Positions 7,998 to 17,019 of a stretch of 64,000 nt of DNA are shown in pieces. Every line of letters begins with the position of its first letter. The stretch's first letter is position 1. The translations under genes and the position numbers were made by a program. The notes beneath the pieces are model-generated. The model saw only the letters and a program-made list of their open reading frames with translations, was not told where the DNA came from and did not search any database. This stretch comes from Bifidobacterium catenulatum PV20-2 (GTDB taxonomy: Bacteria; Actinomycetota; Actinomycetes; Actinomycetales; Bifidobacteriaceae): contig NZ_CP007456.1 in the NCBI RefSeq assembly GCF_000800455.1, forward strand, positions 620,001 to 684,000, written 5' to 3'.

Positions 7998-9923
7998 ATG
8001 ACAGAGTTTACGTCGGCGCGTGACGCCCTACGCACCTACTTCGGATATGACGCCTTCCGCCCCGGTCAAGAAGGCATAGTCAATGCGATTATCCAAGGCC
8101 ATGATGCGCTCGGCGTCATGCCCACCGGTGCTGGCAAGTCGATCTGCTACCAGATTCCCGCCACGCTTCTTCCGGGCATGACCATCGTCATTTCCCCGTT
8201 GATCTCGTTGATGCGCGATCAGGTCGACGCGCTCAACGACGTGGGCATTCCAGCCGCGTTCATCAATACCACGCAAAGTCCCGACGAACAGGATCTGATG
8301 TTCGCACAGGCGTTGTCGGGACGGATCAGACTGCTGTATGTGGCTCCGGAACGTTTGGAAACCGAACGTTTTCGCACGTTCGCCAGTCGTGTGCCGATTT
8401 CTCTGGTCGCCGTTGACGAAGCGCATTGCGTGTCGCAATGGGGTCAGGATTTCCGCTCGTCATATCTTGGTATCGGCGATTTTCTGAAGGCATTGCCGAC
8501 CCGTCCGACGGTTGCCGCGTTCACTGCGACCGCGACGGAACGGGTGCGCCGCGATATTATCGGAATTCTCGGATTGCGTGATCCGTCCGTCACCGTCACC
8601 GGCTTCGACAGGGCCAACCTGTATTTCGACGTGATCAGGATGGAAAGGAAACGTAAGGCTTCGTGGGTGGCTTCATATATTGCGGATCATCCTGACGAAT
8701 CCGGCATCGTGTATTGCGCGACCCGCAAGGAAGTGGAGTCGCTTGCCGAATCGTTGAATATCGCCGTGCGCGAGCTGCGTGCAGCGAAAGGTGAGGATGC
8801 GACGCGACTTGGCATGGTCGCAGTCGCCTATCATGGCGGTATGCCGGCCGAAACGAGGGAGCGGGCGCAACGTGATTTCGTAACCGACCGTGTGCCTGTG
8901 GTGGTTGCCACGAATGCGTTCGGCATGGGCATCGACAAGTCGAACGTGCGTTATGTGGTCCACCATAATATGCCGGAATCGATCGAAGCGTACTATCAGG
9001 AGGCCGGTCGTGCGGGGCGCGACGGCGAGCCGAGCCGGTGCACGTTGCTGTGGAACGATTCCGATATTGCTACGAGGCGAAGGCTGCTTGATTCGGATTA
9101 TGAGAACGAGCGTTTGACCGCCGAAGAGCAGGAGGCCGTGCGTGCATCGAAACGGCGTCTGCTCAACGCCATGATCGGTTATTGCCGTACCACGGATTGT
9201 CTGCACGAGTACATGACCAGGTATTTCGGTGAGGCCGGGGGAGCGGCCGTCCGTGATGACGGCACATGCGTGGGAGGATGCGCGAGCTGCGGGAATACGT
9301 TTGAAACCGTTGACGTCACGGATATCGCGCGGGCCATCAGCCGCTGCGTGCATGACGTGAACCAGAAGGTCGGTTCGGGGAAGATCGTCAAAGTGTTGCG
9401 AGGGTCGAAAGCGCAGGATTTGAACTATCTTCATCCTGCCGATCTGCCGACGTACGGCATGTTGAGCGCGACTTCGGAGGCGCAGATTCGCGACGTGCTC
9501 AGCCAGATGGCGACGGATGGTTTTCTTTCCATCTCGGAAGGCTCCATGCCGATCGTTCGCTTCGGTGAACGTGCGGCGGAAACGGTTGCGCCGAATTTTC
9601 ATTATGAAATCAAGAAGATCGAACGGAAGCACGCTGCGAAACGTGCAGAATCGCCGTCCGTGGGCTCTCAGGCCATGGGATCGTATGTGCCGGGCGACGG
9701 AGACGAGGAATTGTTCGCCAAACTGCGTGCGTTGCGGCTTGATATCGCCCGCGAACTCGGTAAACCCCCGTATATCGTCTTTTCCGATAAAACGCTGCGC
9801 GATATGGTGCGTATCAGGCCGACCACCGGCGAGCAATTCTCGCAAGTCAATGGCGTTGGTGCGCTCAAATTGGAAGCGTATGGCGAACGGTTCATGGAAG
9901 TGATCCGCGATTTCGTTGCATGA
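7998..9923 (+). CDS. recQ: ATP-dependent DNA helicase RecQ
   Basis: 641-aa superfamily 2 helicase for recombination and repair. Walker A TGAGKS at residues 43-48, DEAH box at 140-143, then the RecQ loop SQWGQDFR where many homologues have WGHDFR. Helicase motifs ATNAFGMGIDKSNVR and QEAGRAGRDG follow, then the zinc-binding RQC region with several cysteines (TDCLHEYM..., TCVGGCASCGN) and a C-terminal HRDC domain (LRALRLDIARELGKPPYIVF). No Shine-Dalgarno precedes the ATG, but TAGACT at 7985-7990 ends 7 nt upstream, so the mRNA may be leaderless. The recQ-luxS neighbourhood is familiar from bifidobacteria. Confidence 0.95.
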   Translation: MTEFTSARDALRTYFGYDAFRPGQEGIVNAIIQGHDALGVMPTGAGKSICYQIPATLLPGMTIVISPLISLMRDQVDALNDVGIPAAFINTTQSPDEQDLMFAQALSGRIRLLYVAPERLETERFRTFASRVPISLVAVDEAHCVSQWGQDFRSSYLGIGDFLKALPTRPTVAAFTATATERVRRDIIGILGLRDPSVTVTGFDRANLYFDVIRMERKRKASWVASYIADHPDESGIVYCATRKEVESLAESLNIAVRELRAAKGEDATRLGMVAVAYHGGMPAETRERAQRDFVTDRVPVVVATNAFGMGIDKSNVRYVVHHNMPESIEAYYQEAGRAGRDGEPSRCTLLWNDSDIATRRRLLDSDYENERLTAEEQEAVRASKRRLLNAMIGYCRTTDCLHEYMTRYFGEAGGAAVRDDGTCVGGCASCGNTFETVDVTDIARAISRCVHDVNQKVGSGKIVKVLRGSKAQDLNYLHPADLPTYGMLSATSEAQIRDVLSQMATDGFLSISEGSMPIVRFGERAAETVAPNFHYEIKKIERKHAAKRAESPSVGSQAMGSYVPGDGDEELFAKLRALRLDIARELGKPPYIVFSDKTLRDMVRIRPTTGEQFSQVNGVGALKLEAYGERFMEVIRDFVA

Positions 9924-10086
9924 ATCATGTGACGTGTCAGCTTGAGGAATAAGCGTATCGATTATTGCAAAATCATACGTTTTATATGATACGTAACACG
10001 TTATCGGCAACATGTATGGCGGTGAGGTTGACGTATGCCGGCAAAACGGCGACAGTAGAGACGAACAGTTGTTGAAGAAAGGATTG

Positions 10087-10575
10087 ATGATGGCAGAAGA
10101 CAAGCCGGTTGTGGAAAGCTTCCAGCTCGACCACACCAAGGTGAAGGCTCCGTATGTGCGTTATATCGACACGCAGACCGGTCCGAATGGCGATGTGATT
10201 TCCAATTATGATTTGCGTTTGGTGCAGCCGAATGAGAATGCGATTCCGACCGGTGGCCTGCACACCATCGAACATACGATTGCGGTGCTGTTGCGTGAAC
10301 GTATCGATGGTTATATCGATTGTTCCCCGTTCGGCTGCCGTACCGGTTTCCACCTGCTGACGTGGGGTGAGCATTCCACGGAAGAAGTGGCTCGCGCGTT
10401 GAAGGAGGCGTTGGAATTCATTGCATACGAGGCCACATGGGATGACGTTCCTGCCACCACCATCGAAAGCTGCGGCAATTACCGCGACCATAGCCTGTTC
10501 ACGGCGAAGGAATGGTGCAAGGATATTCTCGCCAAGGGCATCAGCTCTGACGCGTTTGAGCGCCGTCTGGTCTGA
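10087..10575 (+). CDS. luxS: S-ribosylhomocysteine lyase LuxS
   Basis: 162-aa metalloenzyme that cleaves S-ribosylhomocysteine into homocysteine and the autoinducer-2 precursor DPD. The metal site is H59-x-x-E62-H63 (GGLHTIEH) with C129 as the third ligand position ([10 protein letters not shown]); the catalytic cysteine is C84 in SPFGCRTGF. Start is the first of two adjacent ATGs with GAAAGGA upstream. The 163-bp region before it holds an AT-rich imperfect inverted repeat (ATCATA...TATGAT, about 9970-9988) that may be promoter or operator. LuxS returns homocysteine to the sulfur genes found elsewhere in this window. Confidence 0.96.
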   Translation: MMAEDKPVVESFQLDHTKVKAPYVRYIDTQTGPNGDVISNYDLRLVQPNENAIPTGGLHTIEHTIAVLLRERIDGYIDCSPFGCRTGFHLLTWGEHSTEEVARALKEALEFIAYEATWDDVPATTIESCGNYRDHSLFTAKEWCKDILAKGISSDAFERRLV

Positions 10576-10682
10576 TTCGCGTGCGATTGCACGTCTTTTT
10601 TCGGGCATGTTGCGAATACTGTGCCGTGGGCATGGTATTTTTGACGCTCGGAAGAAGACAAGGTGATGCAAAGGTGAACGAG

Positions 10683-11219
10683 ATGGGTGAGGAGAGCGTC
10701 ATTACCTCTGAACGGCGGTTCCGTCGCGCCACTATGGCCGATTTGCCGACCATGCTGAAGATTTATGAGCATGCCCGCAAGTTGATGGCCTCCAATGGCA
10801 ATCCCACGCAGTGGGGTGATAAGTTCCCGCGTGAGGAAGTGGTTCGTGACGATGTCGAATCGCAACGCACCGTGTTGCTTGTCGATACGGTTGATGGCAA
10901 GGAGCGTGTGCTCGCCCAGTTCGCATTGTGTCCGGGCGTTGACCCGACGTATGTGAATATCGATGGTGCCTGGCTGGATGACGATCCGTATGTGACCATC
11001 CACCGGATTGCCTCGTCGGGTCTCGCCAAGGGTGCGGCGAAGGACTGCATCAACTGGTGCATCGAACATTACGGCAATGTGCGCGCGGATACGCATCCCA
11101 ACAACAAGGCCATGCAGCATGTGCTCGAATCGAATGGTTTCGCGCGCTGCGGCTTGATTCAGTTGATTGACAGGCCGTCCGACACCACGCGTATCGCTTA
11201 TCAGCGTCATGAATGGTGA
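10683..11219 (+). CDS. GNAT-family N-acetyltransferase
   Basis: 178 aa. The acetyl-CoA-binding region is seen at about residues 105-150 (VTIHRIASSGLAKGAAKDC) followed by the C-terminal DTHPNNKAMQHVLESNGF motif typical of GNAT enzymes acting on small molecules or proteins. The frame is open upstream, but the ATG at 10683 has AAGGTG at 6 nt; a GTG at 10674 is an alternative. It follows luxS by about 100 bp, and a T-rich stretch lies between. Substrate unknown. Confidence 0.8.
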   Translation: MGEESVITSERRFRRATMADLPTMLKIYEHARKLMASNGNPTQWGDKFPREEVVRDDVESQRTVLLVDTVDGKERVLAQFALCPGVDPTYVNIDGAWLDDDPYVTIHRIASSGLAKGAAKDCINWCIEHYGNVRADTHPNNKAMQHVLESNGFARCGLIQLIDRPSDTTRIAYQRHEW

Positions 11220-11228
11220 GATTTGCGG

Positions 11229-11260
11229 ATTTATATGGATTGATATCAATCAATATAAAT
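11229..11260. repeat. 32-bp near-perfect palindrome
   Basis: Arms 11229-11244 and 11245-11260 are complementary with one mismatch and no loop, centred on GATATC; TTTGCG (11222-11227) and CGCAAA (11265-11270) extend the symmetry. Two direct copies of CGCAAATAAT follow at 11265-11284. A gapless dyad suggests a protein-binding site or extruded cruciform rather than a normal terminator. It lies between convergent genes. Confidence 0.6.
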
Positions 11261-11301
11261 TCATCGCAAATAATCGCAAATAATCTTCGATATTGAGAAG
11301 C

Positions 11302-11347
11302 AAAAATCCCGTTGAATATCGTATTTCAGATGTTCAACGGGATTTTT
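11302..11347. terminator. Bidirectional hairpin terminator
   Basis: Perfect 15-bp arms (11302-11316, AAAAATCCCGTTGAA, and 11333-11347) around a 16-nt loop, with A5 and T5 at the ends so that both strands have a T-run. It serves the converging GNAT gene and amino-acid permease. Confidence 0.88.
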
Positions 11348-11359
11348 ATATCCGATTGT

Positions 11360-11401
11360 GTTGCTTTCGATATATCTTACGAAAGATATATCGAAAGCAA
11401 C
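11360..11401. terminator. Perfect 19-bp hairpin between converging genes
   Basis: Arms 11360-11378 and 11383-11401 are perfectly complementary around ACGA. No T-run follows on either strand, so it may support the neighbouring terminator, protect an mRNA 3' end, or be a binding site. It lies 15 bp beyond the stop of the permease gene. Confidence 0.6.
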
Positions 11402-11415
11402 CGTATTGTCGGTTT

Positions 11416-12843
11416 TTAGAACAGTCCTGGCTCGTTCAATGCGGAATGCTTGCGGCTGTACACAAAATACACGATCAGACCAAGGGCGAACCAGATTGCG
11501 AAACGCACCCAGGTTTCCCAATTCAAACCGCAAATCAGAATGAAGCAGAAAATGATCGCGCAGATCGGCGTGAACGGCACGCCCGGAGCACGGAAGCCGC
11601 GGTGTGCGTCCGGCTGGGTCTTACGCATCCACAGAATGCCCGCGGACACGATGATGAATGCCGACAGCGTACCGATGTTCACCAATTCGAACAGCACGTT
11701 GATGTTGATGAAACCGCCGGCGATGGCCGTTAGAATACCGAAGAACCATGTACCCTTGAACGGGGTGCGGTACTTCGGGTGCACTTCGCCGAAGAACTTC
11801 GGGAACAGGCCGTCGCGGCTCATGGCATAGCAGATGCGGGATTGGCCGTACAGCTGCACCAGCATCACCGTGGTCATGCCGATCAGAGCGCCAAGATTGA
11901 CAATGAACGCCAGCCAGTTGAGACCGGTTTCGAGAATCACGCCGGCCACCGGAGCATCAATGAAGTTTGCGAACTCCTTGTATGGCACCACACCGGTCAT
12001 AATCAGCGTCATGATGATGTACAGCACGGTCGACACGGCCAACGAGATAAGAATGCCGCGCGGCAGTGTCTTGTTCGGATTGATGGTCTCCTCGGCGGAG
12101 GAGGAGACGGCATCGAAGCCGATGAAGCTGAAGAACACGATCGACGCGGCCGGAACAATGCCGTACGGCTGCGTGGAGCCCGGCTGGAACGTGTAAATGC
12201 CGTACGGGGAGAACGGCTTCCAATTAGCAGGATTGATGTACCAGACGGTGCACACGATGAACAGCACGATGATGGCCAGTTTGATCATCACCATAATATC
12301 GTTGGTTTTCTTCGTCTGGTTAATGCCGATGGACAGCACCCAAGTGATGATGAGCACGATCACGAAACCAGGCAGATTGAAGTATGTGGTCACGCCTGGC
12401 GTGGTGCCGTATGCCGCGGTCAGTTCAACTGGCAGATGTAGGCCGAAACCTTCCAGCAGTTTGTTGAAATATCCGGACCATCCGGCGGACACGGTGGCCG
12501 CCTGCAATGCGTATTCCAAAATCAAATCCCAGCCGATCACAAACGCGATCAGCTCGCCGAACGCCAAATACGCGTACGAATATGCGGAACCGGACACTGG
12601 TGCCATCGCGGCGAACTCCGCATAGCACAATCCCGCGAAACCGCAGCAGACCGCGGCCAGAAGGAAGGAGACGCACAATGCCGGACCTGCGGTGAGGGCA
12701 CCCTTGCCGGTGAGCACGAAAATGCCGGTGCCGATGATGGCGCCGATTCCCAGCATGGTAAGGTCAAACGTTTTCAATGTGCGTTTCAGCGGAGTCGACT
12801 CGGACACGAGCTGATCCACTGACTTTTTGCGAAAAAGATCCAT
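11416..12843 (-). CDS. APC-family amino acid permease (cationic amino acid transporter type)
   Basis: 475-aa secondary transporter with about twelve membrane spans. The N-terminal FDLTMLGIGAIIGTGIFVLTG is the substrate-binding unwound helix of the APC fold, followed by FAGLCYAEFAAMAPVSGSAYSYAY. The C-terminal RAPGVPFTPICAII loop is typical of the YfnA/CAT branch. The region between its start and alr (12844-13086) should contain divergent promoters, but no clear hexamers were picked out. Substrate probably one or more amino acids. Confidence 0.9.
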   Translation of the reverse strand: MDLFRKKSVDQLVSESTPLKRTLKTFDLTMLGIGAIIGTGIFVLTGKGALTAGPALCVSFLLAAVCCGFAGLCYAEFAAMAPVSGSAYSYAYLAFGELIAFVIGWDLILEYALQAATVSAGWSGYFNKLLEGFGLHLPVELTAAYGTTPGVTTYFNLPGFVIVLIITWVLSIGINQTKKTNDIMVMIKLAIIVLFIVCTVWYINPANWKPFSPYGIYTFQPGSTQPYGIVPAASIVFFSFIGFDAVSSSAEETINPNKTLPRGILISLAVSTVLYIIMTLIMTGVVPYKEFANFIDAPVAGVILETGLNWLAFIVNLGALIGMTTVMLVQLYGQSRICYAMSRDGLFPKFFGEVHPKYRTPFKGTWFFGILTAIAGGFININVLFELVNIGTLSAFIIVSAGILWMRKTQPDAHRGFRAPGVPFTPICAIIFCFILICGLNWETWVRFAIWFALGLIVYFVYSRKHSALNEPGLF

Positions 12844-13086
12844 GGTCTTAATTCCCTAAAAATGGTTTTATATGGGCTGGACCGGACGGATTTCCGGGAC
12901 TCTGGCACGCCTCAAACGCCAGAAATCAAAGAAGGGCTGAACGCCTCATATACGGGAGGTGTACGCGCCTTATGTAAGGAGAGTGTAAAAACCTGGCGCG
13001 GACAAAAACGTGAAAACCCCGTGAATCGTCTCACCATGTGTGTGCGTCTTTCCGAAGCCGTCACGTGGGAGCGCAACAATAGAGCC

Positions 13087-14445
13087 ATGACTTTCAATGC
13101 TGCCCGTGAATGGCAATTCTCATCCGAACAAGGCAAGGCCAATTATGAGGCCGCCCAAAAGCAATACCCGGCGCAGGCCATCGTCGATATGGCCGCATTG
13201 CGAAACAACATGCGTCATTTGGTGAGCGTGGTTGGCGGCCCGAATTCCGGCACCGCTGTGATGGGTGTGGTCAAAGCCGACGCGTACGGGCATGGTCTTA
13301 TTCCGGCCGCGCTCGCGGCACTTGCGGGAGGTGCGACCTGGCTGGGCACGGCGCAATCACATGAGGCACTGCTGCTGCGCAAGGCGGGCATCGGGCCGGA
13401 CCGCTGCCACATTCTGACATGGGTATATAACGGCATGGCTGTGCCTTTTGACGAGCTGATCGACAATGATATCGATATTTCCGTAGGCTCATTGCCGGGC
13501 ATTGACGGCGTTGCGGCCGCGGCGCGTCGTCTTGGGAAAACCGCGCGTGTGCATGTGAAGGTCGATTCCGGTTTCGGGCGTAATGGGTTCACTCCGGCCA
13601 CGTTCGACGCGGCGCTCGCCAAGCTGGTGCCTCTCGCTAAGGAGGGTGTGTTGCATATTGTCGGCCAGTGGAGCCACTTGGCGGTGGCCGATGCTCCGGA
13701 CGTGCCTGAATTCGTGGCGTCCACTGATAAGCAGATCGAGAATTTCAAGGATTTCACCCGTCGTATGGAAGTTGCCGGCATTGCGCCGGAGATTCGTCAT
13801 CTTGCCAATACGGCGGCCACGCTTTCGCGCCCGGAGATTCATTTTGAGCTTACCCGCCCGGGTATTGGCTTGTATGGTTATGAGGCTGATCCGGCTATGG
13901 GCACGCCTGGCACGTATGATTTGACTCCGGCCATGACGTTGCAGGCGCAGCTTGGCACGGTCAAGGATGTGGAGGCAGGCCATGGCATTTCCTATGGCCG
14001 CACGTACCTGACTCCTACAGACACGTCCACCGCGATCGTGCCTGTCGGCTATGCGGACGGCATTCACCGTTCCGCTTCCGGTTTCGATATGGAAGGCGCG
14101 AAGCATGTGGTCAAGCCTGGCGGTCCGGTGCGTGTGATGACTACGGAAGGTCCGCGCCTGTACCGTGTGTCTGGCCGCGTGTGCATGGATCAGTTCATGC
14201 TTGACCTGCACGGTTCCGCGGAAAAGCTTGGCGTGCATGAGGGCGACACCGTGCAGCTGTTCGGTCCGGGCCGCGGCGAGGATTATGCTGAACCGACCGC
14301 CGACGATTGGGGCCGTGCCGCAGGCACCATCAGCTATGAGATCTTCACCTGTCTGTGCAACCGCATTCCGCGCCTGTACGAGCACGCCACCGACGTGCTG
14401 CCGGCAGAGGATCTCGCCAAACTCAATCCCGCAACCATTCTGTAA
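13087..14445 (+). CDS. alr: Alanine racemase
   Basis: PLP enzyme that supplies D-alanine for peptidoglycan. The PLP lysine is in VVKADAYGHGL; KVDSGFGRNGF, LTRPGIGLYGYE and the C-terminal VCMDQFMLDL are clear family motifs. At 452 aa it is longer than the usual 360-390, with an N-terminal extension of about 30 residues before YPAQAIVDMAALR. The ORF runs upstream to 12862, but the ATG at 13087 is the nearest start to the conserved region; no good ribosome binding site was found, so the start is uncertain (an ATG at 13036 is another choice). Confidence 0.92.
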   Translation: MTFNAAREWQFSSEQGKANYEAAQKQYPAQAIVDMAALRNNMRHLVSVVGGPNSGTAVMGVVKADAYGHGLIPAALAALAGGATWLGTAQSHEALLLRKAGIGPDRCHILTWVYNGMAVPFDELIDNDIDISVGSLPGIDGVAAAARRLGKTARVHVKVDSGFGRNGFTPATFDAALAKLVPLAKEGVLHIVGQWSHLAVADAPDVPEFVASTDKQIENFKDFTRRMEVAGIAPEIRHLANTAATLSRPEIHFELTRPGIGLYGYEADPAMGTPGTYDLTPAMTLQAQLGTVKDVEAGHGISYGRTYLTPTDTSTAIVPVGYADGIHRSASGFDMEGAKHVVKPGGPVRVMTTEGPRLYRVSGRVCMDQFMLDLHGSAEKLGVHEGDTVQLFGPGRGEDYAEPTADDWGRAAGTISYEIFTCLCNRIPRLYEHATDVLPAEDLAKLNPATIL

Positions 14446-14493
14446 GGAAACGGGCGTGGAAAACAAGGCACGCCGTGAAAGTCAATATGGTGG

Positions 14494-14529
14494 GCGCGGC
14501 ACGTTCGATGGTTGGTCAACGTGCCGCGC
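14494..14529 (+). terminator. Hairpin between alr and dnaG
   Basis: Perfect 12-bp GC-rich arms GCGCGGCACGTT (14494-14505) and 14518-14529 around a 12-nt loop, followed by TTGCTGTT. A weak T-run makes it a probable but not certain terminator; dnaG may still be partly cotranscribed. Confidence 0.6.
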
Positions 14530-14550
14530 TTGCTGTTAAGGTGGTGAGCT

Positions 14551-16635
14551 ATGCCAGGAATGATTCTGAAGGAAGACATTGAAAAGGTCCGCGCCACCGC
14601 CGATCTGTATGACATTGTGTCCGCGACGGTTTCGCTCAAGCCTTCCGGAACTGGCACTTATGTAGGGTTATGCCCTTTCCACGATGAAAAAACGCCAAGT
14701 TTTTCCGTGCGCCCGGCGTTGGGCGTATGGCATTGCTTCGGTTGCGGTCTCGGCGGCGACGTGTTCGGCTATATTGAACATCAGGAGAACGTCGACTTCC
14801 GCGACGCCGTCGAGCTTTTGGCCGACAAATACCATATCGAATTGCGTTATGACCAGTCGAGTGCCAAGAAGGAGCATACCGGTTCGAAACGTGCCCGCCT
14901 GCTGGAAGCCAACGAGGCCGCACAAGAGTTTTTCGTATCGCAGCTGATGACCAAAGACGCGCTCGCCGCACGTAAATTGCTTGACGGTCGTAACTTCAGC
15001 CAGGCCGATTGCCAGCGTTTCGGTTGCGGATACGCTCCGCAAGGTTGGGACAATTTGGTGCGCTATCTGGCCGGTAAAGGCTTCACGCAGCAGGAGATGC
15101 TGGACGCGGGATTGGCTCGCCAAGGCCAGCACGGGGTGTACGACTATTTTCGAGGCCGAGTAACATGGCCGATTCGCGATTCGACCGGTCGTACGCTGGG
15201 CTTCGGAGCGCGCAAATTGTATGAGGACGATTCGATCGGTGCGAAATACATCAACACGCCGGATACGGTGTTGTACCGCAAAAATCAGGTGCTCTATGGC
15301 ATTGACATGGCGAAGGCTGCGATCGTCAAGAAACGTCAGGTGGTGATCGTCGAAGGCTATACCGACGTGATGGCCATGCATCTGGCCGGAGTTGACACTG
15401 CGATCGCCACATGCGGTACCGCGTTCGGTGCTGAACATGCCAAAATCGTACGTCGTCTTATCGCCGACGATTCGTTGGGCGCGGTACAGCTGATTGGTCC
15501 GTTGAAGGTTGATGGGCAGCAGTTGAGTTCCCGCATCATATTCACGTTCGATGGCGATGCTGCCGGTCAGAAGGCCGCGATTCACGCGTTCGGATTGGAT
15601 GCCGCGTTTTCGACGCAGGCGTTCGTCGCCGTGGCCGATGACAATCTCGATCCATGCGATTTGCGCATCAAACGTGGCAATGAGGCAGTTCGCGCGCTTA
15701 TTGCGAATGCCGAGCCGCTGTATGATTTCGTGATCAAAACCGCTATCGGACGTTTCGACACCACCTATGCCACGGGGCAAATGGGGGCGGTCAAGGCCGT
15801 GGCGCCACTGATTGCGCAGATTCGCGACCGTTCGCTGCTTGACTTGTATTCACGCAAGGCGGTACGCCAAATCGGCGTCGATCTTGACATCATGCAGCGC
15901 GAAGTGCGTGACGCCCGTCGCAAACTCAATGTGCGGGACGAGGATGCGTATGCACCGAAACGTCGTTTTGCCGCCAATGCCGCAGCAGCGGCGGAACCTC
16001 GCATGGATCAGGGCGCGAATCCGTATGCGAATCCTTCCGCGCGCAAGGCGTTGGAACATCGTGACGCTGCGGAGCAATCCTATTACCGTATCGACGATGC
16101 CGTGTTCATTTGCGAACAGCAGTTCATGGCGACCCTGATCCAGGTGCCGCTTGCCGTGGATCCGACATTGTTCGCCAGCCTCACGCTGTCGAGCTTCATG
16201 ACCCCCGTGTTCCGTACGCTGTTCCAAGCCATCGCTGCGGCCGGCGGTCTGCCGTCCACGGATACCCCGCAAGGACTGTGGATGCATAATCTCACCAAAG
16301 CAGGCGGACCGATGCTGGAATCCGTGATCAACGAGCTTGCCGTCATGCAGCTGCCGTTGCCGCCGAGTGACGCCGATACGGAACGTGCGTCGCAACAATC
16401 GCAAGAAATCAACGTGCAATTGCGCAAACCGACGGACGATGAGCGCAGGTATGCGTCCGAACTCATCATTCGACTGCTTGACACGGGCATCATGCGCAAG
16501 ATTGGTGCGGACAAGCGTCGCATGGCGCAACTGCCGGACGGTGCCGAGAAAATCGAGCTGCTCGGTCAGATCACCAAACTTGAGACCTTGCGTAAGGATC
16601 TGCAGGCGAGGGTGTTTGGCAATAACGTCGCCTGA
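14551..16635 (+). CDS. dnaG: DNA primase DnaG
   Basis: 694-aa primase making RNA primers at replication forks. N-terminal CHC2 zinc ribbon: C41, H44, C62, C65 in CPFHDEKTPSF and HCFGCGLGGD. Catalytic Toprim domain: VVIVEGYTDVMAM, then FTFDGDAAGQKAA and DPCDLRIKRG. The C-terminal part corresponds to the helicase-interaction domain. GGTGGTGAG lies just before the ATG. Confidence 0.96.
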   Translation: MPGMILKEDIEKVRATADLYDIVSATVSLKPSGTGTYVGLCPFHDEKTPSFSVRPALGVWHCFGCGLGGDVFGYIEHQENVDFRDAVELLADKYHIELRYDQSSAKKEHTGSKRARLLEANEAAQEFFVSQLMTKDALAARKLLDGRNFSQADCQRFGCGYAPQGWDNLVRYLAGKGFTQQEMLDAGLARQGQHGVYDYFRGRVTWPIRDSTGRTLGFGARKLYEDDSIGAKYINTPDTVLYRKNQVLYGIDMAKAAIVKKRQVVIVEGYTDVMAMHLAGVDTAIATCGTAFGAEHAKIVRRLIADDSLGAVQLIGPLKVDGQQLSSRIIFTFDGDAAGQKAAIHAFGLDAAFSTQAFVAVADDNLDPCDLRIKRGNEAVRALIANAEPLYDFVIKTAIGRFDTTYATGQMGAVKAVAPLIAQIRDRSLLDLYSRKAVRQIGVDLDIMQREVRDARRKLNVRDEDAYAPKRRFAANAAAAAEPRMDQGANPYANPSARKALEHRDAAEQSYYRIDDAVFICEQQFMATLIQVPLAVDPTLFASLTLSSFMTPVFRTLFQAIAAAGGLPSTDTPQGLWMHNLTKAGGPMLESVINELAVMQLPLPPSDADTERASQQSQEINVQLRKPTDDERRYASELIIRLLDTGIMRKIGADKRRMAQLPDGAEKIELLGQITKLETLRKDLQARVFGNNVA

Positions 16636-16776
16636 ATATCTGTCGTGTACTTGAGCTTCCGCCGTGCGCCAGAACGTCTGATACCCCCGAACATCTTTGT
16701 CTGGCACTTGGATTTGCCTCATATCCGAGTGTCGTATGAACGGCCGGCGAACATGTGGTGAACGAGGCGAGAATAC

Positions 16777-17000
16777 TTGACGAATTCTTAGTTGACATAC
16801 AGTATCTTCCGGCGTGTTTTGCAATTGCAAAACAGTTTTGCCGGTTTGCAAAGGTAAAGAACAGTAGGGCGTAGTGGCTGAAAAACGTTGGAATGGTCGG
16901 AAAAATCGTATGCCAAGGGTATGTGCTATGCGATTTTTCGGGTAAAGTGAATACGGCGTTTCTTGAGAAAATCGCCCGGGTCTGCAAACGGTTTGCAAAC
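16777..17000 (+). promoter_or_regulatory. Regulatory region with repeated TTGCAA palindromes
   Basis: The 384-bp gap between dnaG and the transporter holds -35-like TTGACG (16777-16782) and TTGACA (16792-16797) near TACAGT, then a perfect 16-bp palindrome (TTTTGCAA/TTGCAAAA, 16817-16832), a further TTTGCAAA (16846-16853), and TGCAAAC-G-GTTTGCA (16983-16997). The last resembles LacI-family operators. Several sites with one core suggest cooperative control of the downstream transporter. The regulator is not in view. Confidence 0.5.
16901..16938 (+). terminator. Hairpin with T-run in the transporter leader
   Basis: AAAAATCG (16901-16908) pairs with CGATTTTT (16931-16938); with two G-T pairs the stem extends to about 12 bp. 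It could be the dnaG terminator or a premature terminator within the leader of the following gene, as the candidate promoter lies upstream of it. Confidence 0.5.
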
Positions 17001-17019
17001 TGGATTCACGGAGGAATGA

